This document shows, piece by piece, positions 43,683-52,333 of a DNA stretch of 64,000 bases (positions are counted from its first letter, which is position 1; each line of letters begins with the position of its first letter). This DNA is from Prevotella sp. P2-180 (GTDB taxonomy: Bacteria; Bacteroidota; Bacteroidia; Bacteroidales; Bacteroidaceae), in assembly GCF_002251435.1 (NCBI RefSeq), contig NZ_NPJI01000013.1, positions 1-64,000 of the forward strand, written 5' to 3'. A program made the position numbers and the translations under genes. Under the pieces are notes generated by a model. That model worked only from the letters and a program-made list of their open reading frames with translations. It was not told the DNA's origin and made no database searches.

Positions 43683-44234
43683 TTAATTGATGAGACCTAA
43701 CTCGAACTGAAACACCCATTTGATGAAGCGTCTTGCACTTTCTTTGTCGTGCTTTATCAGGTTGCTGATTATTGTATCTATTTTTAGCTCGCGTTTGGGG
43801 TGAGACTTGGAGAAGTATTTGTCGGCATAGCACACTATTATTTCCTCTATGGTTTCGGGACAATAGTCTGCCTCTGGCATGGGCAGATGTTGCAATCGAA
43901 TCTGTTCGGCTGTGATGCCGGTGCCTGTATGCCGTTCGCACACCCTTGCCAGCTCCGGCAGCCCTTCATTGCGCAGTATTTGCCCTCCGAGGATGCCGTG
44001 GAGGATGTATGGTTCGGTGCCGTGACAGTGGATTTCAGGTGCCGAAGTCATGAAGATGCCAATGTCGTGAAGCATGGCGGCATCATGAACGAACTGTGCG
44101 TCTGCACCCAGTTCCGGGTGCCGACGCACTATTTCGAGAGCTTTTTCCGCAACGTCGGAGCTATGCTTTAACAAAAGTCTCCTAAGCGGGTTGTTTTTAG
44201 GATAATACTTAAAGATGATTTCTTCTGTATTCAT
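43683..44234 (-). CDS. HD-domain hydrolase (HDIG type)
   Basis: The metal-binding residues of the HD fold are visible as LKHSSDVA (His24), MLHDIGI (His56-Asp57), ILHGILGG and CERHTGTGI. The 183-residue size fits a single HD domain without accessory domains. Such proteins hydrolyse phosphate esters, often nucleotides; the substrate is not known. It lies 8 bp upstream of the DUF3822 gene. Confidence 0.85.
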   Translation of the reverse strand: MNTEEIIFKYYPKNNPLRRLLLKHSSDVAEKALEIVRRHPELGADAQFVHDAAMLHDIGIFMTSAPEIHCHGTEPYILHGILGGQILRNEGLPELARVCERHTGTGITAEQIRLQHLPMPEADYCPETIEEIIVCYADKYFSKSHPKRELKIDTIISNLIKHDKESARRFIKWVFQFELGLIN

Positions 44235-44249
44235 GAAAATAAATGTGGG

Positions 44250-46025
44250 TTACTGCTTTTCTGAACGTTCTATCCAGGCGAGGGTGTCGCCACGTCTTAC
44301 CTTGCCGCCTTGTTTTACAGTCACGTCAACCAGTTTGCCTCCTAATGCGGCTGGTATTGGCACTATCTCGCCCCATGGCGCCTGTATATAGCAGAAGGTG
44401 TCGCCTTCCTTATACTGCTGGCCTATGAACGGCTCAAGACACTTGTTGACTCCCTCGCCGGCAAACTGGTAATAGACCTGTCCTGCCACTGGCGTGATGA
44501 GTGCGTCGGCCTTTGCGTGCTTGAAGGCAGCGAGCTGCTCGGGCGTGAGCTGCGCGCCCAGCTTGGCGTCCTTTGCCTTCTGCAGGTCGGCAAGGAAGTT
44601 TTTCTTTGCCTGTCCGCTCTTGTAGTTACGATACTGTTCGGGGTGCATTGCCAGTTCGAAGAGTTCCTCGTCGTCCTTTCCTGTATCCCAACCGTTGTCT
44701 GCCATTTCCTTGCGGAAGCTGTCGAGGGCGTTGGGTATGAGGGTGTGAGGGTCGTCGGAGGTGAACTGTCGTCCTTGCTTTTCCGCGAGGGCAACCAGTT
44801 CCGGGTCGATGTCGCCAGGCACCTTTCCGCTCTTTCCGAGTATCATGCCCCACATGGAGTCGTCCATCATGACGAAGCGTCCCTTGCCCTGCTCGATGGT
44901 GAGAAGGTTCATGAGCGCGATGTTCTTGACATACTGCGAGAAAGGAGTGACGAGTGGTGGATAACCGACGCGAGGCCATACATAAGCCACTTCATCAAAT
45001 AGTTTCACGAGCATCTCGTCGATGTCGAATTCCTTCAGGCCCTTTGTCTTGCGCAGTTTGTTGATGACAGCATGTATGCCGCCGAGGTCGCTCATCATCG
45101 AGCCCATCATGCCGCCGGGGAGTCCGCATCCGAGCAGTAGCGACGACATGTGCTTGTTTTGTGGATTGATGAAGTATCCGAGCCATTCGTCGATAAACTC
45201 CTGTGTGAGTGAGCGTGCCTGCATATATGCGTTCATATTGATGTCAGGAACGTCGAATCCCTCGTTTTTGAGCATGCTCTGTACTGAGATGATGTCGGGA
45301 TGTACCTTACCCCAGCTCAGAGGCTCGATGGCGGTGTCGATGATGTCGGCACCATTGTTGCACACCTCGAGAATGGAAGCCATGGAGAGTCCGGGTCCGG
45401 AGTGGCCGTGATACTGTATGATGATGTCGGGATGATTGGCCTTGATCATTCCTGTGAGTTTGCCGAGCATTGCAGGCTGTCCTATACCTGCCATGTCCTT
45501 AAGGCATATCTCCTTTGCCCCAGCCTCTATCAGCTTGTCGGCTATTGCGCTATAGTATTCAGCGGTATGAATGGGCGAGGTTGTGATGCAGAGAGTGGCC
45601 TGTGGTGTCATACCTGCCTCGGAAGCCCATTTTATGCTAGGGATGATGTTTCTTACATCGTTGAGTCCACAGAAGATACGAGGTATGTCCACACCTTGTG
45701 CATGCTTCACCTTGTACATGAGCTGTCGCACATCGTCGGGTACGGGATACATTCTGAGGGCGTTGAGTCCACGGTCGAGCATGTGTGTCTTAATGCCGAC
45801 CTCGTTGAAAGGCTTACAGAAAGCTCTCACAGCATCGTTAGGGTTTTCACCAGCCAAGAGGTTCACCTGCTCGAAAGCTCCTCCATTAGTCTCCACTCGC
45901 GCAAAGCAGCCCATTTCGATAATGACCGGCGCAATACGCTCAAGCTGATCCTTTCGTGGCTGAAACTTTCCTGAAGACTGCCACATGTCTCGATAGACAA
46001 GACTAAATTGGATTTTCTTTTTCAT
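44250..46025 (-). CDS. Oxaloacetate decarboxylase alpha-like carboxyltransferase without the biotin lysine
   Basis: The N-terminal HMGL-like carboxyltransferase barrel is complete (QFSLVYRDMWQSSGKFQ, ETNGGAF, the catalytic Lys in ICLKDMAGIGQP, and the metal site in IQYHGHSGPG). A PYC_OADA domain follows (about 300-450). The C-terminal lipoyl-like domain (about 525-591) is present, but the EAMKM biotin site reads QAPWGE, so the acceptor lysine is replaced by Trp. A separate biotin carrier protein would be needed. 591 residues is normal length. It has its own promoter (46067-46098). Confidence 0.85.
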   Translation of the reverse strand: MKKKIQFSLVYRDMWQSSGKFQPRKDQLERIAPVIIEMGCFARVETNGGAFEQVNLLAGENPNDAVRAFCKPFNEVGIKTHMLDRGLNALRMYPVPDDVRQLMYKVKHAQGVDIPRIFCGLNDVRNIIPSIKWASEAGMTPQATLCITTSPIHTAEYYSAIADKLIEAGAKEICLKDMAGIGQPAMLGKLTGMIKANHPDIIIQYHGHSGPGLSMASILEVCNNGADIIDTAIEPLSWGKVHPDIISVQSMLKNEGFDVPDINMNAYMQARSLTQEFIDEWLGYFINPQNKHMSSLLLGCGLPGGMMGSMMSDLGGIHAVINKLRKTKGLKEFDIDEMLVKLFDEVAYVWPRVGYPPLVTPFSQYVKNIALMNLLTIEQGKGRFVMMDDSMWGMILGKSGKVPGDIDPELVALAEKQGRQFTSDDPHTLIPNALDSFRKEMADNGWDTGKDDEELFELAMHPEQYRNYKSGQAKKNFLADLQKAKDAKLGAQLTPEQLAAFKHAKADALITPVAGQVYYQFAGEGVNKCLEPFIGQQYKEGDTFCYIQAPWGEIVPIPAALGGKLVDVTVKQGGKVRRGDTLAWIERSEKQ

Positions 46026-46066
46026 CGTAATCTTTCATTAAAGTGTTAATGTTTGCAATCACGCTG

Positions 46067-46098
46067 CAAAAATAATGAATATTCTTTCATGCGCCAAA
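46067..46098 (-). promoter_or_regulatory. Promoter of the carboxyltransferase gene
   Basis: On the minus strand TTTG (46095-46098), a 20-nt spacer and TATTTTTG (46067-46074) match the consensus. The leader is about 35 nt. Confidence 0.7.
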
Positions 46099-46167
46099 TA
46101 GTTTTGGACTTTTTTTCTTTTGATTCGCTTTTTTTCACAAACGCATGTCTCACATAGTGAGAAAACA

Positions 46168-49086
46168 TCAATAACACATATTATAATAAGGACATGAGGC
46201 GCAATTTTTCTTGTCAGACAATGGCTGGAAGGGCTGCTCGGGGTCGAACATGGCGGTGAGCAGCATGTCGAGATTTTTCCTGAAGTCTTGTTCCACAGTC
46301 TTCACGTCTGTTATCGGGTGCTTGTCGAGACACAGCACCGGCGACGATGTCTGGTTATGCTGCACAAACTGCAGGGCTGGGGCTACGGGCAGACCGCTGG
46401 GATTGAGTGTGGCAGAATGGCGCACTATATTGGAATAGGCTATGGCCTGGAGGTAGTAGTCGGCATGGTTGGCGACGGAGAGGCCTGTAAATATGTCGTC
46501 GACGGTTTTGAACTTGCTGCTGTCGACACGGCTTCCGCCTGTCTTGTAGTCTACCACTCGCATAGTCTTGCACCCGTTGGCCTCCACGATGTCTATGCGG
46601 TCGACAAAACCGCCCAGGGTGGAAAGGAAATACTCGCCGCTATTGCCCATGCGCACCTTTATGTCCTCCTTGACAGGTTGCTCAAGGCTTACCAGCGTGA
46701 ATGGTGCCAGACTGAGGTCGCTATTGAGAAGCTGTTTCAGATAGCGGGTGATGACCTTGATGTTGATGAGTTGCAAACCATTGTATTCCGGACGTGAGGA
46801 ACGGTTTTGCTTGAGATTGTATACCACCTCGTCGAGGTATTTTTCCACCACACCTGTAAGATAGTCATCGGCATGAAGTATGCGCTTGATAGATTCCTTT
46901 GTCACGACTGATGTCTTGCTGTCTTTCATGCGCAGGTACACTTCTTCGGCTGACTTGTGGAAGATGTTGCCGAAGGCGATGGAGTCGACGGTGTCGTTGT
47001 CTGACTCGTCGTTGTCCATCAGGCCGAGCACGTATTTGTAGTAGAAGCGCAGCTGGCAGCGGAAGAAGGTGTTGATGGATGTAGGGGTAAGCAGGGAATG
47101 TTGTGTGTCTCTTCGATATTTACGGTCGAAACGAAGGTGAAGGCGCTGCATGACCTCTGGCGTCTTTTCCACGGCTGAAGGGTAGTGGCGTGATGTTGAC
47201 ACTCCAGAGACAATGGCACGGCGAGAGATGCTGTGCTGGCTTTCTATCATGATCTGAAGCATGAAACGACTCATCTCGCCTGTAGAGGTGCCGTCGGCAC
47301 TGTTGTTGTATACGAGGGTGACATCCTTGGCGCGTTGCAGCAGGCGGTAGAAGTAGTAGGCGTAGATAGCCACTTTGTGGTCGATGGTGGTGAGGCCGTG
47401 GGCTTTCCTTATACTATAAGGGATGAAAGACGTGTCGTTGACACCCTTGGGCATGTTGCCTTCGTTGCATGACAGTACCAGGAGATGGTCGAAGTCGATG
47501 TTACGGGTTTCAAGCACTCCCATGAACTGAACACCCTCGGCCGGCTCGCCGTGGAACGGAATGCTTGACGTTTGCAGCACTTGTCGCATGAGGCGTCGCA
47601 GGGTGACAATGTCGACTGTAAGGTCGCCAGACTCCACAAGGCCGTAGAGGCGGTTGGCGATGCTGTAGATGCGGAACAGAGACTCCTGGAAAAACTGGTC
47701 GTGGGTGTCGGCTGCATTACCGGCGATATGCTTAAGAACTTGAAGCAGCCACTGTATCACGGTGCAGGTGAAAGAACGTTCAGTGGTTTCAAACGGACTG
47801 AAGAGCAGTTTCAGTCCATCGTCTTTGGACATGATGTCTGCACTGATGAAGAAAAGGCGGTTGCTGCCGTTAAGTTCTTGGAACAGTTCGTTGGATAATG
47901 AAGAGATATAAGTGATGTATGGATGCTTCAGGACCTTGTTGACATAGCGCAGGCGGTAGAGTCCGCGCTGGGTTACGAAACCGTCGGTGCGTAAGTCGAG
48001 GAGCATGGACACCAAAGAGCAGAAGGGCGACTGGGCGAGGGGATAGCCAGTGGTGATGTTCACCTTTGACGCTTCCTGTGGTATGTTGTGCACCACAGCC
48101 TGCAGAAGGCCTTCGTTGCAAAGCACCACGGCGGTCTTTCTGCCGTCGGCTATGCGACTGCCTTGCCGGAGCCAGTCGGCTGCATAAACGGCCTGTATGT
48201 TCTCTGTAGGTGCTGAGATATATGTTATATCCTTAGGCTTGGTGAAATTGCCGTAGATGGAACTGTTGTGGATGTCGAGTTCGTTGGGGAAGTCGCTTAG
48301 ATATGAGCTGATGTAATAGCCTGCCTCGTTGTATTTTTGATGCTTAGGGTCGGGCATATAATAATGGTCGAAGTCCCAATAGAAGAAAGCCTTCTTTTCG
48401 TTTTTGAGACGTTTGAAGAACTTATGTTCCACACGTTGGAGGAGGTTGAAGCCAACGAAGATATATCGGTCGTACTCGAAGGTGAGGTTTTCATCTGATA
48501 CCACCTTGCGGTAAAGGGCTCCCTCGTAGGCCATGCCCTGAGAGGCGAGACGGCTATTGAAGTCGACGTAGATATCGTGGAAATGATTCCAAAGAGTCAG
48601 GAAGCGACGCTTCAGTTCGGTGGACTTGTCGGGATTAAAGTTACTGAAGAAGCGTTTGAGCATTTCGACTTGTTCCTCAGAGAGATATGAAATATCGTCG
48701 AGTTCGTGAATGTCGTTCACATTCTTAAATATATTACTTGCGTCGGCAAGATTCTTGTCGATGTCGTCGAAGTCGGAGAGCATAATCTGTCCCCAGGAAT
48801 AGAAATGGTCGAGCGACTCTTCGGAGCCCGTAAACTTCAGAAAGCTCTTATGGAGGTCGCAGACGAGTTTTATCGGGTCGGCGATGACAAGTTTGGTATG
48901 GCTGCGGAAGAGTTCGCTGATGGTGAGATAGGCAGGACTCCACATGGGTCCGTCGACTTTTCGTGCGAGATAGTCGTTGAAAAACAGCCTTGCACGCTTG
49001 TTAGGGAAGATGACGGCGGTGTGGGCGAGGTTGTTGCCGAATTTCTCTATTATATGTTCGGCTACTGTTTCGAGAAATGATTTCAT
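46168..49086 (-). CDS. AddB-like PD-(D/E)XK nuclease subunit
   Basis: The N-terminal part resembles an inactivated UvrD-type helicase (AVIFPNKRARLFFNDYLARK, WSPAYLTISELFRS). The C-terminal nuclease has KTMRVVDYKTGG (D-x-K core). The four cysteines of the AddB-type iron-sulphur clamp are visible as FRCQLRFYYKYVLG and the terminal CASCPYYNMCY. It is likely the partner of the helicase gene overlapping it by 4 bp, together forming an AddAB/RecBCD-type double-strand-break resection enzyme. Confidence 0.85.
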   Translation of the reverse strand: MKSFLETVAEHIIEKFGNNLAHTAVIFPNKRARLFFNDYLARKVDGPMWSPAYLTISELFRSHTKLVIADPIKLVCDLHKSFLKFTGSEESLDHFYSWGQIMLSDFDDIDKNLADASNIFKNVNDIHELDDISYLSEEQVEMLKRFFSNFNPDKSTELKRRFLTLWNHFHDIYVDFNSRLASQGMAYEGALYRKVVSDENLTFEYDRYIFVGFNLLQRVEHKFFKRLKNEKKAFFYWDFDHYYMPDPKHQKYNEAGYYISSYLSDFPNELDIHNSSIYGNFTKPKDITYISAPTENIQAVYAADWLRQGSRIADGRKTAVVLCNEGLLQAVVHNIPQEASKVNITTGYPLAQSPFCSLVSMLLDLRTDGFVTQRGLYRLRYVNKVLKHPYITYISSLSNELFQELNGSNRLFFISADIMSKDDGLKLLFSPFETTERSFTCTVIQWLLQVLKHIAGNAADTHDQFFQESLFRIYSIANRLYGLVESGDLTVDIVTLRRLMRQVLQTSSIPFHGEPAEGVQFMGVLETRNIDFDHLLVLSCNEGNMPKGVNDTSFIPYSIRKAHGLTTIDHKVAIYAYYFYRLLQRAKDVTLVYNNSADGTSTGEMSRFMLQIMIESQHSISRRAIVSGVSTSRHYPSAVEKTPEVMQRLHLRFDRKYRRDTQHSLLTPTSINTFFRCQLRFYYKYVLGLMDNDESDNDTVDSIAFGNIFHKSAEEVYLRMKDSKTSVVTKESIKRILHADDYLTGVVEKYLDEVVYNLKQNRSSRPEYNGLQLINIKVITRYLKQLLNSDLSLAPFTLVSLEQPVKEDIKVRMGNSGEYFLSTLGGFVDRIDIVEANGCKTMRVVDYKTGGSRVDSSKFKTVDDIFTGLSVANHADYYLQAIAYSNIVRHSATLNPSGLPVAPALQFVQHNQTSSPVLCLDKHPITDVKTVEQDFRKNLDMLLTAMFDPEQPFQPLSDKKNCASCPYYNMCY

Positions 49087-52000
49087 AATGTTACCTCCTC
49101 TATGATATTATTATATACAAACCAAAGATAGCCTTTCACGTTGGCATGTCCCATGGCGTGAAGTTGTTTCATGTAGTCGCGCACTTGAACGATATACTCC
49201 TGTTTCTGCGTACCGAACTTGAAGTCGATGACTGTAATGGTGTCTCCATTTGCCACCACACGGTCGGGTCGGCACTCTGTCACCTTGTTATTCTTCGGGT
49301 CGTAAGTGAGTATGGTGCATTCGTTGTACACCTTGTTGGCCGGTGAGAACCATTCTGCCACACGAGGGTCTTGGAGTCGTTTGTGAAAGATTTTTAATAT
49401 TTCAGACTTAGACTTCTCAATAGTGTCGAGCAGTCCTTCTGTCTCTATTTCGTCCACGGCATTGTTGATGTCGTCAGACGTCTTTATTCGTGAGAAGACA
49501 TTGTGCATGATGGAGCCAATTTTGATATACCCATGTTCGTCGCCATCGTTGCCCACAAACTCCATACTCTTATTGCTTTGCTTGAACTCGGCGCGACACT
49601 GATGCTGTGAATAATAAACATCGAGCGGTTCAGCCTTGGCAAGCAAGACGTTTTGTGACTTCCCTTCAGACAGAGTCTCAGGGATATAGAGTTTTCCGAA
49701 AGAGAAACAGATGGCTTCCTTCTCGTCCTCAACGCCATTGAGTGAAGCCCCTGGAAGATCTTTCGTTACGAGAGGAAGACATTTCTCAATGAGTGTGGAG
49801 CGGGTGGAGGCAGTCTTGCGTCGACCATAGACGAAGAGGTTGTGGCCGGCTCGCGTGAAAGCCACATACAGAAGGTTGAGATTGTCGACGGTGTTCTGGA
49901 GGTTTTCCGTAATATAGTCGTTTTCAAACACCGTGCCCAGCAAGGCGTTGGAGCTATAGTCAACAGGCACCAAGGGCAGTTGGTTGTAGGGTTCTTCCTT
50001 TGGCTGGCACCAGATGACATTGGAGCGCTCAAGAACCCAGTCGCAGAAGGGCACGATGACATTGTTGTACTCAAGTCCCTTGCTCTTGTGGATAGACAGT
50101 ATGCGCACACCGTCGACCTCGTCGCCTCGTATGTTTTTGTTGCAAAGGGAAGTGTTCCATTCGTCTACGAAGGTGTCGATGTCGGTAGTGGTGTCTGTGG
50201 TAAACCGGTTTAGTTCGTCAAGGAATGCGCAGATATATCCGGTCTGCCCTTCTATGTCGTTGACGGAAAAGACTTGGAGTAGCTCTTTTGCAAGGTCGTA
50301 GAGAGGCATGAGCAAGAGTTTCTCTATGTTGTTCAGAAAGGCTTCCGGCAGTAGCGAGGAGACATTGGCATTGTCGATGAAGATGCTGTTGAGGTCGGCA
50401 TTGGCCTTCAACACATGCTGCTGGTAAAGTGCGGCAAGTGAATGTGTAGAGAGGACATCGTCGGGATGGGTAAGGAGATACATGGCAAGAACCACAATCC
50501 TTATTGCTATGGAAGAACCAAGCCTAAAGGCCTCGTCAGACACAATTCTCACCTCTGGACAATGTTCGGCGAAATAGTCGGCTACAAGGGGAATGGAGGC
50601 GTTTACCCTGACGAGGATGGCTATGTCTGACTGTCGTGCTCCGCGGTTGAGTAGAAGTCTGACGTTAGCCGCCACTTCCTCGAGAGTGCGCAACTGGTAG
50701 TCGTTGGAGGGGAAGAGTTTTACGGTCACCAGTCCATTTATCTCATTTTTTTTACACTTCTGGCTAACGTCGGAGTAGGCTCTCTGAAGTTGTTGGGCAC
50801 TGACGGCAGACTTTTCTTCCTTTGCCTTCTTTTCCATTTCAGCAGCAGTGGAAAAGAAATGGTTGTTGAAGTTGATGACATTTGCCTGTGAACGGAAGTT
50901 GATGTCGAGGTTTTCGATTTTGACCGTTTCGGAATGGTTGGGAAATTCGTTTTCTATATCGTTGAGCAGTCGCCAGTCGCCAGCCCTCCATCTGTAGATG
51001 CTTTGCTTCACGTCGCCAACTATAAGGTTTTTGCTTCCCGCATGGCTCATGCACTCCTGTAGCAACACCTTGAAATTCTTCCACTGTACGACACTGGTGT
51101 CTTGGAACTCATCGATCATGATATGTTCCAGTCGAGATCCAATCTTCTCAAACACGAAAGGAGAGTCGTTGTCGCTGATGAGCGAGTGGAGCAGGTGCTG
51201 GGTGTCTGAGAGAAGGAATCGTCCCGCCTCCTCGTTCATCAATCTTACACTTTTCTCAATCACGTTCAGCAGTCGGAGTTTGTAAAGATGGCGGAGGGTA
51301 AGGGTGGCCGACTGGTAGCGTCTCCATTGTCCATTGTTCTGCGAGAGAGCTTCTTCCAGCATCGTGTTGAGTTTTGATTTCACAAGAGCCATTATCGTGG
51401 GTTTCAGAGGGTTTTTGGCAGACACCCATTTATCAGGTTTATCCTTGGCGTCTTTTGCTCTGTTGAACGTTTTGTCAGGACCAGCAGGCCCTTCCTTAAT
51501 ATTCAGGAAGAGTGAGCACACCCCTGCTTTGCCGAAAGAGAAATCGTCGACTGAAACTCCAGCCTCGCCGATAGTGTTGAAAAACTCCTCGGCAATGTCT
51601 TGCATTACCTTCTTGGCTTGGTTTCTTTCTTCCTTTAGTGTCTTTACGTAGTGTTCGAAGAAGGTACTGTCTTCCATGGCCTTTACCAAGGCTTTGTCGT
51701 TTTCTTTGTAGAAGTCCTTGAAGATGGTGAGACCGAAAGACTTTATCTGTCCTATCACGTTCCAACCCTTGTCTTCTTGCATGTTGTCGTAGATGTAGTC
51801 CATGATCCACTGCATCACATCGTCGTTGATGGCGAGGTCTTCTATCATTTTGTCTACGGCGAGGCCTTCCACCTCCCTGTCGTTGAGTTCGATGCGCAGG
51901 TTGGCGGTAAGGTCCAGTTCGCGTGCGAGGTTTCTCAACACACTTTGGAAGAAGGAGTCAATGGTTTCGACACGAAAGAAGCTATAGTTGTGTATGAGTA

Positions 52001-52289
52001 AGTGAAGGGCGGTTTTCACTTGCTTTCTAAGATATTCCACATCACATCCAAGTTCTTCGGTGAGCTTGTCGGTATAGCTCTTCGAATCAGGATACTGGTG
52101 CCAAATGCCATAGAGCTGACTGAGTATACGCATCTTCATTTCCTCCGTAGCCTTGTTTGTAAAGGTAACGGCAAGGATATTACGATATTGCATGGGGTTT
52201 TCCACGAGCAACTTGATGTAGTGTGTGGCAAGGGTGAAGGTCTTTCCGCTTCCGGCGCTTGCCTTATAAACGGTCAATGTCTTTGACAT
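49083..52289 (-). CDS. AddA-like UvrD-family helicase-nuclease
   Basis: Start ATG 52289 gives MSKTLTVYKASAGSGKTFTL, with the Walker A motif close to the N-terminus; the 17-codon longer frame from 52340 only translates a tandem repeat. Further motifs are ILAVTFTNKATEEMKMRI (Ia), IMIDEFQDTS (II), VGDVKQSIYRWR (III), LSIHKSKGLEYNNVIVPF (V) and VAFTRAGHNLFVYG (VI). The C-terminal nuclease core is TVIDFKFGTQKQEYIVQV. It works with the AddB-like protein in recombinational repair. Confidence 0.92.
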   Translation of the reverse strand: MSKTLTVYKASAGSGKTFTLATHYIKLLVENPMQYRNILAVTFTNKATEEMKMRILSQLYGIWHQYPDSKSYTDKLTEELGCDVEYLRKQVKTALHLLIHNYSFFRVETIDSFFQSVLRNLARELDLTANLRIELNDREVEGLAVDKMIEDLAINDDVMQWIMDYIYDNMQEDKGWNVIGQIKSFGLTIFKDFYKENDKALVKAMEDSTFFEHYVKTLKEERNQAKKVMQDIAEEFFNTIGEAGVSVDDFSFGKAGVCSLFLNIKEGPAGPDKTFNRAKDAKDKPDKWVSAKNPLKPTIMALVKSKLNTMLEEALSQNNGQWRRYQSATLTLRHLYKLRLLNVIEKSVRLMNEEAGRFLLSDTQHLLHSLISDNDSPFVFEKIGSRLEHIMIDEFQDTSVVQWKNFKVLLQECMSHAGSKNLIVGDVKQSIYRWRAGDWRLLNDIENEFPNHSETVKIENLDINFRSQANVINFNNHFFSTAAEMEKKAKEEKSAVSAQQLQRAYSDVSQKCKKNEINGLVTVKLFPSNDYQLRTLEEVAANVRLLLNRGARQSDIAILVRVNASIPLVADYFAEHCPEVRIVSDEAFRLGSSIAIRIVVLAMYLLTHPDDVLSTHSLAALYQQHVLKANADLNSIFIDNANVSSLLPEAFLNNIEKLLLMPLYDLAKELLQVFSVNDIEGQTGYICAFLDELNRFTTDTTTDIDTFVDEWNTSLCNKNIRGDEVDGVRILSIHKSKGLEYNNVIVPFCDWVLERSNVIWCQPKEEPYNQLPLVPVDYSSNALLGTVFENDYITENLQNTVDNLNLLYVAFTRAGHNLFVYGRRKTASTRSTLIEKCLPLVTKDLPGASLNGVEDEKEAICFSFGKLYIPETLSEGKSQNVLLAKAEPLDVYYSQHQCRAEFKQSNKSMEFVGNDGDEHGYIKIGSIMHNVFSRIKTSDDINNAVDEIETEGLLDTIEKSKSEILKIFHKRLQDPRVAEWFSPANKVYNECTILTYDPKNNKVTECRPDRVVANGDTITVIDFKFGTQKQEYIVQVRDYMKQLHAMGHANVKGYLWFVYNNIIEEVTL

Positions 52290-52301
52290 ATATTCTTGAG
52301 T

Positions 52302-52330
52302 TAAAGAAGTTAAAGAAGTTAAAGAAGAGG
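52302..52330 (-). repeat. Three tandem 9-bp units before the addA-like gene
   Basis: TTAAAGAAG repeats three times (plus-strand reading) between the outer-membrane gene and the helicase gene. The unit length keeps the frame, so a longer N-terminus (SLTSLTSLT) could be made if an upstream start were used. Confidence 0.7.
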
Positions 52331-52333
52331 GGG

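Noticed and set aside
43800-44171. Plus-strand frames of 120-220 codons over the minus-strand genes at 43.7-49 kb and 60-61.3 kb
   Set aside because: They lie opposite well-supported genes (HD hydrolase, carboxyltransferase, AddAB, MORN protein) and have shadow-like composition.
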